NCBI GenBank assembly: GCA_016712525.1
Contig: JADJQX010000001.1
Span: forward strand, 2,246,001-2,310,000
DNA length: 64,000 nucleotides
Direction: 5' to 3'
Source: Myxococcales bacterium
GTDB lineage: Bacteria; Myxococcota_A; Polyangia; Polyangiales; Polyangiaceae
The notes under the pieces were generated by a model. The model was not told the origin of the DNA. It saw only the letters and a list, made by a program, of their open reading frames with translations, and searched no databases. The position numbers were made by a program, and so were the translations under genes. Positions 54,526-62,597 of this stretch are shown here, one piece after another; positions within the stretch are counted from its first letter, which is position 1, and each line of letters begins with the position of its first letter.

Positions 54526-56247
54526 CTAGGGCTGATTTTGTCGCTCTCGTCGCCACCGTGCGGCGAGGGCGACGAGGGCGACGAGCGCGGTCCATTCGCC
54601 GGTCTCGGGGCTCCGCGCGACGCCACATCCACCACCTCCCGTGAGCGAGGTCTCCTCGGCGGGCCGCGCGCTCGTGCTCGTCGTGGCGGGCGGCACGATC
54701 GGTCCGGCCTCTGCCGGTGGCCCTGCGTCGGGCGCGCACGGTGTCGGGGTGTGCACGCATCCGCGGGTCGCGTCGCACGTGTCGGTCGTGCACGTGTCGC
54801 CGTCGTCGCAGGAGCCACGGCCTTCGCACGCGGCGCACGTGCTCGCGCCCTCGCCGCTCGCGTACGTGCCGGTCGGGCAGGGGAGGCACGCCTCGACCTC
54901 GCCCGGAGACGAGGTCCCTCGAGGGCAGGTCGCGCACGTGCTGCGGTCGGGCGATGGGGCCGTCCCCGCGGAGCAAATCGCACAAAACGCCCAGGGACTG
55001 CCCGTGGATACGGCGCCCGCGGGGCATCGTGCGCAGGCCGTGTCGCTCGTGCTCGTGCACGCCTGCGCGACGCGCTCGCCAGGGCCGCACGTCGCACATC
55101 GCGGGCACACCGAGCCGCGGAGCGTGCGCCCCTCGGGGCATGAGGTGCAGGCCGATGGGCCCGTGGCCGAGCAGGTCGCGCACGAGACGTCGCACGCCGC
55201 GCAGACGCGGTCGCTCGTGCTCGTGCACGCGCCCACCTCGACCTCGCCCGCACGGCACGCCGTGCATGGGCCGCACGCTCCGGCCCGAAGGGTGTCTCCG
55301 GCGCGGCACGTCGCGCACTGGGTCGCCTCCGGGCCCGTGCAAGTTGCACATGTCGCGTGGCACGGGAAGAGCGGCGAAAGCTCGGGGATCTCGTCGACCC
55401 GCACGAACCGGTACCCGAGCGCGAGGAGCCTCGGCACCAGGCTGCGCAAGAGGTCGGGCGTGTTGCCCGAGGCCCAGGCGTACGGCTCGTGCATCAACAC
55501 GACGCCGCGACCCACGCTCTCGATCTCCGCGAGGTACGCGTCCGCGCACTGCGTCGACGTCGCGTAGCCCGTCCCGTTCGCGAGGCCTCCGCCGCTCGTG
55601 CGCAAATCGCCTTGAAAACAAGCCCAATCGGCCGCCGCGCTCGGGTACCTGTCGGACCTCCCGCCCATGTCCCAGCCGAGCGGACCTACGTAGGCGTTCA
55701 TGGGCGACGCGGCGAGGACGGCGTGCACACGCGCGTCGTACGCGCCGTACGGTGCTCGAAAGGCCCGCACCTGGGGCGGCACACGGTAAGGCGCGAGGAG
55801 GGCGTCGGTCTCGGCGAGCTCTGTCACGAGCTCCGCATCGGGCACCTCGGTCGTCAGGTCCCTATGGGTCGTCGCGTGGCTCGCCACGAGGTGCCCGTCG
55901 CGGGCGAGCTCCGCGAGGATCGCGGCGGCGGCCGGGTCGGGTGTGGTCCCGTGAGGGTTCGGGAGCGCCGTCGGCCCCACCTTCGCGCCGGTGACGAAGA
56001 ACGTGGCGCGCACGCCGAGGCCCTTCAAATACCTCGAAATCTCGAGCCCACGGGCGCTCGGGCCGTCGTCGAAGGTGAGGGCCAAGGTCTTCGGCGCGAG
56101 CGACGTGCCGCGGTACGGCGTGGTCGCGAGCGCGGCGCGCGAGGTGTCGAGCGTCGTCTCGGCCGAGCGGTCGCACGCGACGACCGCCACGACACCCGAA
56201 AGGGCGAGCACGAAGAGTCCACGACGTGTGGGCGAGGAGCAGCTCAA
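54526..56247 (-). CDS. Polysaccharide deacetylase with Cys-rich stalk and MYXO-CTERM-like tail
   Basis: About 573 residues from a TTG at 56245-56247 (AGAGG upstream); no ATG or GTG gives the signal peptide GLFVLALSGVVAVVAC. The NodB domain (about 50-290) has the catalytic Asp in LTFDDGPS, the zinc His pair in ASHATTHRD, and RAPYGAYD. It should remove N-acetyl groups from chitin or peptidoglycan-type glycans. Residues about 290-500 are furin/TNFR-like Cys repeats (CATCTGPEATQCATC). The end (GGGGCGVARSP, hydrophobic helix, RWRRER) matches the MYXO-CTERM anchoring layout. Confidence 0.82.
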   Translation of the reverse strand: MSCSSPTRRGLFVLALSGVVAVVACDRSAETTLDTSRAALATTPYRGTSLAPKTLALTFDDGPSARGLEISRYLKGLGVRATFFVTGAKVGPTALPNPHGTTPDPAAAAILAELARDGHLVASHATTHRDLTTEVPDAELVTELAETDALLAPYRVPPQVRAFRAPYGAYDARVHAVLAASPMNAYVGPLGWDMGGRSDRYPSAAADWACFQGDLRTSGGGLANGTGYATSTQCADAYLAEIESVGRGVVLMHEPYAWASGNTPDLLRSLVPRLLALGYRFVRVDEIPELSPLFPCHATCATCTGPEATQCATCRAGDTLRAGACGPCTACRAGEVEVGACTSTSDRVCAACDVSCATCSATGPSACTSCPEGRTLRGSVCPRCATCGPGERVAQACTSTSDTACARCPAGAVSTGSPWAFCAICSAGTAPSPDRSTCATCPRGTSSPGEVEACLPCPTGTYASGEGASTCAACEGRGSCDDGDTCTTDTCDATRGCVHTPTPCAPDAGPPAEAGPIVPPATTSTSARPAEETSLTGGGGCGVARSPETGEWTALVALVALAARWRRERQNQP

Positions 56248-56348
56248 GGCGCCTCTTCGATCGTAGACCCGCCGAAAAAGCCGAGCTTGCCGTACCGCTA
56301 TGGAATTTCTTACGAAGGTGTAACCTTCCTCTCTCGAGGAGAAGCAGC

Positions 56349-57362
56349 ATGGGGAAACGCGCAGGTAAGAGGTCGATCGTAGGGTCGGCGATGGTGCTCG
56401 GGCTCGTCGCGTCCGGCGCGCTCGGGTGTGCGTCGATGGACATCCCGCAGGCCCACCGTGGGCGGATGTTCTCGCGTACGGGGCTCCTTGCACTCTACAC
56501 GGGGAGCGATGGTCTCTCGGGGCCCGTGCGCGACCCGGGCAGCCACTTCGTCGGCATCTACAACGAGCTCCGCACCGTCGACTGCTCGACCAAGACCGTG
56601 ACCGAGTCGCTCGACACGCTCACGAAAGACGGCGTCCACTTCGGGTTCGACATCGCGATCCGCTTCTCGGCCGACTGCACCGACGAGGGCGTCCTGAACC
56701 TCTTGAACCGCCTCTCCCCGGCCGACGGGCAGAACATCTCGACGGACCAGATCTTCGTCACGTTCATCCAGCCGGCCATCGGCGAAGCGGCCCGCGAGCT
56801 CGTGGCGCCGCTCAAGGCCAACGAGCTGAACGATCGCCAGGGCGAGGTCGCGAGCGGCGTGAAGAAGCGCTTCTCGGAGATGATGACCCAGCGCGAGAAG
56901 AAGCTCGTCGTCGTCTACGAGGTGAACGTCATTAACTTCCACTTCCCCCCCTCGCTCGACACGGCGAACCTCGAGCGCGCGTCGCAGTCGCTCCTCCGCG
57001 ACAAGGCCATCGCCGAACGTGAGCGCGTCTCCGCCGAGGCCGAGACCATGCAGGTCCGAAAGCAGCTCGCCCAACAGGAGGCCGAGGTCGCCACGGTGAA
57101 GATCGAGCGCATCGGCGAGGCTCTCGCGAAGAACCCGCTCTACCTGCAGTACGATCTCCAGCTCAAGCTACCGGAGATCTACGAGAAGGCCGGGCAGCGC
57201 GGAAACCTGGTGCTCGCGGCGCCATCGCCCTTGAACCTCGGCTGGGGGCAGGGCCTGCCCGGTCAGCTCCCGCGTCCTTCGAGCGCCGAGCCGTCCGCGC
57301 CCCCACCCGCGCCGAAGGCCGCTCCGCCGCCTAAGGTCGCTCCCCCGGCGAAGGGCCGTTGA
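56349..57362 (+). CDS. SPFH/Band 7 domain lipoprotein
   Basis: 337 residues; GAGGAG precedes the ATG. The lipobox region is SGALGC. A Band 7 domain (about 40-215) covers VHFGFDIAIRFSADC, the FVTFIQPAIGEAARELVA helix and the VVYEVNVINFHFPP strand. A coiled coil (about 215-270, SLLRDKAIAERERVSAEAE) follows, then an Ala/Pro tail. SPFH proteins build ring or cage scaffolds on membranes and influence proteases. A lipid-anchored, exported member implies assembly on the periplasmic face or outer membrane rather than the inner leaflet. Confidence 0.82.
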   Translation: MGKRAGKRSIVGSAMVLGLVASGALGCASMDIPQAHRGRMFSRTGLLALYTGSDGLSGPVRDPGSHFVGIYNELRTVDCSTKTVTESLDTLTKDGVHFGFDIAIRFSADCTDEGVLNLLNRLSPADGQNISTDQIFVTFIQPAIGEAARELVAPLKANELNDRQGEVASGVKKRFSEMMTQREKKLVVVYEVNVINFHFPPSLDTANLERASQSLLRDKAIAERERVSAEAETMQVRKQLAQQEAEVATVKIERIGEALAKNPLYLQYDLQLKLPEIYEKAGQRGNLVLAAPSPLNLGWGQGLPGQLPRPSSAEPSAPPPAPKAAPPPKVAPPAKGR

Positions 57363-57421
57363 GCTCGGTGAGCTTCGCTCGCGGCGAGGGCCTTCGGAGA
57401 GCGGCACGCCGCAAGGGGAGA

Positions 57422-57498
<77 letters not shown>

Positions 57499-57585
57499 AA
57501 ACAGCGCATCGAGAGCTACCACCGGTCGCCTTTCGAGATCAATCGCGCCGCTCCTCGTCGCCGAGGCGAACGTCGCTCGATTCTG

Positions 57586-57613
57586 TTGAACGAGCCGGTT
57601 CGTCTGCTATAAC
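57586..57613 (+). promoter_or_regulatory. Extended -10 promoter pointing into an ORF-free region
   Basis: -35 TTGAAC (57586-57591), 16-bp spacer, -10 TATAAC (57608-57613) preceded by TGC, an extended -10. Start predicted near 57620. Confidence 0.6.
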
Positions 57614-57619
57614 GGACGT

Positions 57620-57709
57620 CTCTCCTCCCACCTTGGCTTCCTGCGGGCCTCTCCCACCCGCGCACGCACGGCGTCGACCCTCCCTCTCCTCCGGGGTCGG
57701 CGCCGTGCA
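57620..57709 (+). ncRNA. Candidate sRNA with C/U-rich anti-Shine-Dalgarno loops
   Basis: Downstream of the extended -10 promoter there is no credible ORF. The 5' end is single-stranded CTCTCCTCCCACC. Stem 1 (57643-57661, GCGGG/CCCGC) has the loop CCTCTCCCA. Stem 2 (57666-57708) pairs GCACGGCG-T-CGACCC with GGGTCG-G-CGCCGTGC, 15 bp, and exposes TCCCTCTCCTCCG. Three copies of a CUCUCC(U)CC-like motif complementary to ribosome sites are thus displayed. No T-rich terminator follows; a 7-bp hairpin at 57730-57747 may mark the end. Confidence 0.45.
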
Positions 57710-57729
57710 TGCGTCGGGTCTAAATGTAC

Positions 57730-57747
57730 GATTCTCCTAAGAGAATC
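57730..57747. other. Perfect hairpin at a gene end
   Basis: GATTCTC-CTAA-GAGAATC. It overlaps the stop of the minus-strand gene at 57746 and lacks a T run on either side; a 3'-end or RNA-processing structure is possible. Confidence 0.4.
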
Positions 57748-58066
57748 AGCGCATCGCCGCGCGACGTGACGTGTCGGCTTCGCCCTCGGGGGTGAGCGCC
57801 CAGCGGATCTCGTCTTGGCCGTAGGCGCCGTAGAACGCGAGCCCCACCCAGGTCGCGTTCTTCGCCACCGTCGGGCTCCCGTCGGCCTTCTGCTTGGGGA
57901 AGTCGACCTTGAAGATCTGCCGCCAGACGCTGAGGTAGGGGAAGTACGCCTTGTCGATCGCGGAGGGCCGGAGCACCTGCTCGATGCGGACCGGCGCGGT
58001 CTCGTTGCCCCGATCGTCGACGAGCCGAACGACCCACGCGCACCCGGGCCGGGTGAGGTCGGTCAT
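57746..58066 (-). CDS. Hypothetical protein, possibly the second half of a split gene
   Basis: 106 residues starting MTDLTRPGCAWVVRLVDDRG. The ATG overlaps the stop of the upstream gene (ATGA at 58063-58066). It has no signal peptide, although its composition (VWRQIFKVDFP, WVGLAFYGAYG) resembles an exported beta-rich domain. One extra C in the C5 tract at 58071-58075 would join it to the lipoprotein upstream as a single product reading NLPPRMTDLTR. Either a translationally coupled partner or a broken C-terminal half. Confidence 0.6.
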   Translation of the reverse strand: MTDLTRPGCAWVVRLVDDRGNETAPVRIEQVLRPSAIDKAYFPYLSVWRQIFKVDFPKQKADGSPTVAKNATWVGLAFYGAYGQDEIRWALTPEGEADTSRRAAMR

Positions 58067-58437
58067 GCGCGGGGGAGGTTCCCGTAGAGGGCGATCTGGA
58101 ATTTGTGGGTCGCCTGCGTCTCGGCGAGCGCCTTGTCGAGCATGGCCTGGCGCTCGTCCGGCGCGAGGCGGTAGTCGTGGGCGTACCGCACGACGTAGGC
58201 CCAGCGAAAATCCCACGACTCGTACGTGGCCGTCACCGTGAGGCGATCGTCGACCGTCGGCAACCGGATGAGGCTGTGGGTGCGGGTCCACTTGTCCATC
58301 ACGGAGCCGTAGTCGTCGCCGGTGTAGGAGCGGGGCCCCTCGGCGAGCGACACGGTCGGGCCCGCGTGCGTGCACGCTCCGCTTAGCGCGGCCAAGAGCC
58401 CCACGACCACGACCGACGTCCTCGCCCGATGCGGCAT
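58063..58437 (-). CDS. Lipoprotein, possibly the first half of a split gene
   Basis: 124 residues from the ATG at 58435-58437. The lipobox is AALSGAC. The mature part carries YTGDDYGSVMDKWTRTHSLI and YESWDFRWAYVVRYAHDYRL, and ends FQIALYGNLPRA. The end is abrupt in the middle of what reads as a strand pair, consistent with a one-base deletion in the following CCCCC tract. Function unknown. Confidence 0.6.
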   Translation of the reverse strand: MPHRARTSVVVVGLLAALSGACTHAGPTVSLAEGPRSYTGDDYGSVMDKWTRTHSLIRLPTVDDRLTVTATYESWDFRWAYVVRYAHDYRLAPDERQAMLDKALAETQATHKFQIALYGNLPRA

Positions 58438-58607
58438 CGCGCCTACTTTCGCCCCGCCGGGCGCCCTCGGCAAGCGCGCAGACGATCCGGGCTCCCATGG
58501 CAGCCGAGTCGCGGATGCCGCAATCGCTACGGTCCGACCCTGTTCGGTCGACCGATCCGCGAGGCTCGCGCGTAGGAAAAGACGAGCCGAAGGTGCCGAC
58601 GTCCAAA

Positions 58608-58623
58608 TGGCACATCGACTGCA
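58608..58623 (+). promoter_or_regulatory. Sigma54 promoter before the PilZ-like gene
   Basis: TGGCACATCGACTGCA matches the sigma54 consensus at all but two of the specified positions, with exact GG-N10-GC spacing. Start near 58634 leaves a leader of about 36 nt that contains the AAGAAGG ribosome site. Confidence 0.6.
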
Positions 58624-58669
58624 AGCATCTCACTCGTTACCCGCCCGCCACCTCGAAAGAAGGTGCCCC

Positions 58670-59155
58670 ATGATGGAGAAGCTCGACTTTCTGGTTCGTT
58701 TCTGGGAGCTGAAAGCGCGTCACGATCTCGTCGGTGAGCCGCTGAGCGCGTCCGAGCAGATCGAGCTTTTGTCGCTGCTCCAGCTCGTCACGGGAGACCT
58801 CGAGCTGCCCGGCCCGGGTCCTTTGGCCAAGCCCAACCTGGTGCTCCCGGCCGAGCTCATCGGCGAGGGCGCGATCGTCCACGCCGAGATCCGCTCCGTC
58901 AGCGCGGCCGCGATCTTCGTGTCGGCCACGAGCCCCGTGCCCCGCGGCGCTTCGCTCGTGCTCCGCATGACCGACGCGATCAGCGGGGTCGAGTACACCC
59001 TGCCGTGCAAGGTCGCCTGGAGCTACGGATCCTCGCCGGCGTCTTTGGCGCTACGCGTCGACGGAGTCCCGACGCGCAGCGTGTTCTCGATCATGCCCGA
59101 TTCGCGCTCCCACATGAGCCTGCCCATGGGCCAGACCGAGCGCTTCGTGAGCTGA
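58670..59155 (+). CDS. PilZ-like domain protein
   Basis: 161 residues starting MMEKLDFLVRFWELKARHDL. The N-terminal helices (about 1-45) are followed by a beta-barrel-like segment (about 55-160): GAIVHAEIRSVSAAAIFV, PRGASLVLRM and YTLPCKVAWSYG, which follow the PilZ strand pattern. The canonical RxxxR and (D/N)xSxxG c-di-GMP motifs are not clear, so ligand binding is uncertain. No signal peptide. Expression from a sigma54 promoter is suggested by the upstream sequence. Confidence 0.65.
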   Translation: MMEKLDFLVRFWELKARHDLVGEPLSASEQIELLSLLQLVTGDLELPGPGPLAKPNLVLPAELIGEGAIVHAEIRSVSAAAIFVSATSPVPRGASLVLRMTDAISGVEYTLPCKVAWSYGSSPASLALRVDGVPTRSVFSIMPDSRSHMSLPMGQTERFVS

Positions 59156-59221
59156 ACGGACGCGTCCCCGTCCTCGCGGGGGCCGCTTCGAGACGCCGAT
59201 GGTTGCGTGATCGTCCACAAA

Positions 59222-59292
59222 AGATCCTCGGGTTTGGGTATAAGGCGGTCCGTTCGAAGGCCTCCCGCCTTAGCCCCCAACTCCGAGGATCT
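59222..59292 (+). promoter_or_regulatory. Long hairpin enclosing the pepA ribosome site
   Basis: AGATCCTCGG (59222-59231) pairs with CCGAGGATCT (59283-59292), continued by GTT/AAC and GGG/CCC with single bulges, then TAAGGCGG/CCGCCTTA (59241-59248/59265-59272). The right arm holds the GAGGA ribosome site of pepA. A TATAAG hexamer at 59239-59244 inside it could instead be a -10 element, in which case the symmetry acts in DNA. Confidence 0.6.
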
Positions 59293-59294
59293 CG

Positions 59295-60821
59295 ATGCCC
59301 ATCAAGCACACCCTTCGCTCTGCGGACCCCACCAAGGAAGCCGCCGACGTTCTCGCTCTCTTCGTCTGGGCCACGGGCTCCGGAGGCAGCAAAAAGAAGA
59401 AGAACGAGAAGTCGATCCTCGACGCCGTCGACAAAGCCCTCGGCGGTCAGCTCGCGAAGCAGATCAAGCGCGACGACTTCAAGGGCAAGAAGGACCAGGT
59501 CCTCTCCCTCCCGACCTTCGGCAAGCTCAAGGCCGACAAGGTGATCGTGTACGGGCTCGGCGAAGAGGGGGCGATCTCGGACGGCGACCTGCGCACGCTG
59601 GGGGCGAAGGTGGGGCGCGCCGCGAGCTCCGAGAAGGCGAAGCGCATCGTGGTCGGCCTGTGCGACGGCCTCGAGGGCCGCGTGCGGTTCGTGGTCGAGG
59701 GCATCGAGCTCGGGGCGTACCGCTTCGCGAAGTACCTCACGGGCGACCGCAAGCCGAAGGCGGAGCTCTCCCACGTGACGCTGACGACGTCGGCCAAGGT
59801 CACGAGCGAGCACAAGGAGCAGGTCGAGCTCGGCGTGAGCGTCGCCACCGGCGTGAACCTCGCCCGCGACCTGTCGAACGAGCCGCCGAACGTGCTCTAC
59901 CCGGACTCGTTCGCCCAGATCGCCTCGAAGATGGCCAAAGAGTCGGGCCTCGGCGTGAAGGTGCTCGACTACAAGGAGATCGTCCGTCGCGGCATGAACC
60001 TGCTCCAGGCCGTGGGTCAGGGCAGCGAGCGCAAGCCCACCCTGGTGCACCTCTCGTGGGTCCCCTCGGGCGCCAAGAAGAAGATCGTCTTCGTCGGCAA
60101 GGGCATCACGTTCGACTCGGGCGGCCTCTCGATCAAGCCGGCGGCCGGCATGGGTGAGATGAAGCACGACATGTCGGGCGCGGCCAACGTGGTCGGCCTC
60201 ATGCAAATCGTCGCGGCCCTCAAGCCGACCGTCGAGGTGCACGGAGTCTTCGTCGCCGCCGAGAACATGCCCGACGGGAACGCCTACCGCCCGGGGGACA
60301 TCATCACGTCGCTCGACGGCAAGACGGTCGAGATCGTCAACACGGACGCCGAAGGCCGCCTCATCCTGGCCGACGCGCTCGTCTATGCCCGCGAGCTCGA
60401 GCCGGACCTCCTCGTCGACAACGCGACGCTCACGGGCGCGTGCGTCGTGGCGCTCGGCAACACCTGCTCCGGGTGGTACGCGGCCACCGAGACCGCCGCC
60501 GAGGCGTTCCAGAGCGCGGTGAAGGCGTCGGGCGAGAACATGTGGCGCATGCCGCTCCTCGAGGAGCTCCGCGACCAGCTCAAGACCGACGTGGCCGACC
60601 TGAAGCACACGGGCGATCGCTGGGGTGGCTCGATCACGGCTGCCCTCTTCCTCCGCGAGTTCATCGGCAACGCCAAGAACTGGGTCCACTGCGACATCGC
60701 GGGCCCCGCCATGGCCGACCGGTCCTTCGCCTGGAACCCCAAGGCGGGCACGGGCCACGGCGTGCTCACCTTCCTCGAGCTCATCATGGACGCGCACCGC
60801 GCCGCCCACACCCAAGCCTGA
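59295..60821 (+). CDS. pepA: Leucyl aminopeptidase (M17)
   Basis: 508 residues. The N-terminal regulatory domain (about 1-170) contains a Lys-rich insertion (GGSKKKKNEK, about 31-40). The C-terminal catalytic domain has GKGITFDSGGLSIKP (Lys and Asp ligands), KHDMSGAA, and the family signature NTDAEGRLILADAL, all metal ligands intact. Forms a cytoplasmic hexamer in the family and removes N-terminal residues. PepA homologues can also bind DNA. Its ribosome site is buried in a long hairpin. Confidence 0.96.
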   Translation: MPIKHTLRSADPTKEAADVLALFVWATGSGGSKKKKNEKSILDAVDKALGGQLAKQIKRDDFKGKKDQVLSLPTFGKLKADKVIVYGLGEEGAISDGDLRTLGAKVGRAASSEKAKRIVVGLCDGLEGRVRFVVEGIELGAYRFAKYLTGDRKPKAELSHVTLTTSAKVTSEHKEQVELGVSVATGVNLARDLSNEPPNVLYPDSFAQIASKMAKESGLGVKVLDYKEIVRRGMNLLQAVGQGSERKPTLVHLSWVPSGAKKKIVFVGKGITFDSGGLSIKPAAGMGEMKHDMSGAANVVGLMQIVAALKPTVEVHGVFVAAENMPDGNAYRPGDIITSLDGKTVEIVNTDAEGRLILADALVYARELEPDLLVDNATLTGACVVALGNTCSGWYAATETAAEAFQSAVKASGENMWRMPLLEELRDQLKTDVADLKHTGDRWGGSITAALFLREFIGNAKNWVHCDIAGPAMADRSFAWNPKAGTGHGVLTFLELIMDAHRAAHTQA

Positions 60822-60852
60822 GCCCGAGGCTGGGCGCCCGCCCGGCCACCCC

Positions 60853-60887
60853 CGAAGGGACATGTGCACTCTGCACGTGTCCCTTCG
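60853..60887. other. Long perfect-type hairpin between pepA and ttcA
   Basis: CGAAGGGACATGTGCA and TGCACGTGTCCCTTCG pair over 16 positions (one mismatch/wobble) around a 3-nt loop. No T run follows on either strand, so it may be a processing or stability element rather than an intrinsic terminator. Confidence 0.6.
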
Positions 60888-60919
60888 TGCATGAAGGCGT
60901 GCTATCTCCCGGGAGCACC

Positions 60920-61747
60920 ATGGACACCGTCGCCCTCGAACGCCGCATTTCTCGGGCCTTCGCCCGCGCCATCACCGACTTCGGGATGCTCGCCGACGGA
61001 GACCGCGTCATGGTGTGCGTGAGCGGCGGCAAAGACAGCTACGTCATGCTCGACCGCTTCCGCGAGCTCCAGAAGAAGGCGCCCGTTCGGTTCGAGCTCA
61101 AGGTGGTGAACGTCGACCAGGGGCACCCTGGCTATCCGGGCCACCTCCTCACCGATTACATGGCAGCCGAGGGGTACGACTTCACGATGGTGAAGGAGGA
61201 CACCTACTCGATCGTCACCGAGAAGATCCCCGAGGGGAAGACCTTCTGCTCGCTCTGCTCGCGCCTCCGCCGCGGCATCCTCTACCGCATGGCGCGCGAG
61301 CTCGGCTGCACCAAGATCGCGCTCGGTCACCACCGCGACGACGTGCTCCAGACGCTGCTCTTGAACCTCTTCTTCGCGGGGCAGCTCGCGGCGATGCCCC
61401 CGGTCATGGTGTCTCAGGAGGGGCAGGTGGTCATCCGTCCGCTCCTCTACTGTGCCGAGGAGGATCTCTCGGCCTACGCGCGCGAGAAGGCGTTCCCCAT
61501 CTTGCCGTGCGATCTCTGCGGCTCGCAGGAAATGCTCCAGCGCAAGGTCGTGGGCCGCATGCTCGACGACCTCGAGGCGAAGACCCCGGGCACGAAGCAG
61601 ATCATGCTCGCGGCGTTGCAAAACGTGAGGCCGTCGCATCTGCTCGACAAGGGCCTCTGGAAGCAGCTCGGGCTCGAGGCGGCCAGCGAGGTCGCGGCCG
61701 GTGAGGCCCTCGTGTCGGCGTCGCGGCTGCTCCAGGGGTCGGCGTGA
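60920..61747 (+). CDS. ttcA: tRNA 2-thiocytidine synthetase TtcA-like
   Basis: 275 residues from the ATG at 60920 with GGGAG upstream. PP-loop CVSGGKDSYVML binds ATP. The Fe-S/sulphur-transfer cysteines are in FCSLCSRLRRGILY and PCDLCGSQ. ALGHHRDDVLQTLLLN is the family block. It adds sulphur to cytidine 32 of certain tRNAs. Its stop overlaps the next gene (GTGA). Confidence 0.93.
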   Translation: MDTVALERRISRAFARAITDFGMLADGDRVMVCVSGGKDSYVMLDRFRELQKKAPVRFELKVVNVDQGHPGYPGHLLTDYMAAEGYDFTMVKEDTYSIVTEKIPEGKTFCSLCSRLRRGILYRMARELGCTKIALGHHRDDVLQTLLLNLFFAGQLAAMPPVMVSQEGQVVIRPLLYCAEEDLSAYAREKAFPILPCDLCGSQEMLQRKVVGRMLDDLEAKTPGTKQIMLAALQNVRPSHLLDKGLWKQLGLEAASEVAAGEALVSASRLLQGSA

Positions 61748-62466
61748 GCCAAGCGCCCGCCGCGCCCAAGACGAGCCTCGTGTCTCGTATCTCGGAGCTC
61801 GGCGCGTCGGCGCAGGCGAGCATTCCGGGGCTCTACGCGTGGGGGGTCACGGTCGCGACGTGTGCGTTCGTGAAGGGCGTGCCGTGGCAGACCAAGCTCC
61901 TCGCGCTCCTCGGCCCGATCGCGCTCGGCGCGTCGGTGCTCGTCGACAAGGATCGCCCGGCGGTCGCGCGGAACGTCTCCGTGTTCGGGCTCGTCGTCTC
62001 GAGCCTCGTCGTGTGGGCGCTCGTCCCCGAGCACGCGGGCCCATCGCACCTCGACACGACCCGCGGCGTGCTCGGCATGATCGGCTGGGGGGTGTTCGCC
62101 TTCGCGTCGGCGGCGCCCGCGTTCCCTCGCACGAAAGAGGAAGAGGCGCGTGTCGTCGAGCGTGGTCGTCTCGAGCCGCGTCAACGAGGGTCTCGAAAAG
62201 ACGTGCCCTTCCTCGTGGTCGGCGTGGCCATCACGGTGGCGCTCCAGTGCGTCGGCTGGGGCGTCGAGCCCAAGGAGCGCGCCCTCTTCGTGCGGCTCTT
62301 CACGATCGTCGCGGGCATGAGCGTGCTCGGCGCTTTTTCGGGGGTCGCGCTCTCGCGGCACGTGGCGCCGACCCGCAAGCGGCGCAAACGAGGCATCTTC
62401 GGGTGGGCGCTCGCCTTCGTCGCGGCGCTCGTCGTCGCCGTCGCGTACGAGCTCGTGGCGAGCTGA
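61744..62466 (+). CDS. Multi-pass membrane protein of unknown function
   Basis: 240 residues from a GTG overlapping the ttcA stop. About seven hydrophobic segments are visible (LYAWGVTVATCAFV, LLALLGPIALGASVLV, VFGLVVSSLVVWALV, GMIGWGVFAFASAA, FLVVGVAITVAL, LFTIVAGMSVLGAFSGVAL, ALAFVAALVVAVAYEL), with basic cytoplasmic loops. No family recognised. Confidence 0.75.
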   Translation: MSQAPAAPKTSLVSRISELGASAQASIPGLYAWGVTVATCAFVKGVPWQTKLLALLGPIALGASVLVDKDRPAVARNVSVFGLVVSSLVVWALVPEHAGPSHLDTTRGVLGMIGWGVFAFASAAPAFPRTKEEEARVVERGRLEPRQRGSRKDVPFLVVGVAITVALQCVGWGVEPKERALFVRLFTIVAGMSVLGAFSGVALSRHVAPTRKRRKRGIFGWALAFVAALVVAVAYELVAS

Positions 62467-62597
62467 CCTTTTCCGCCGACCGGCCCTCGTTCCGCACGAG
62501 CTTGGCGGGTGCACGGTGTAACCTGTTGAAATGACGCAAAAAAGCGTCGCGTTGCCAACTTGCCGCCGGGTCGCGGGGGCCGCTATGCTCCGGAGCG

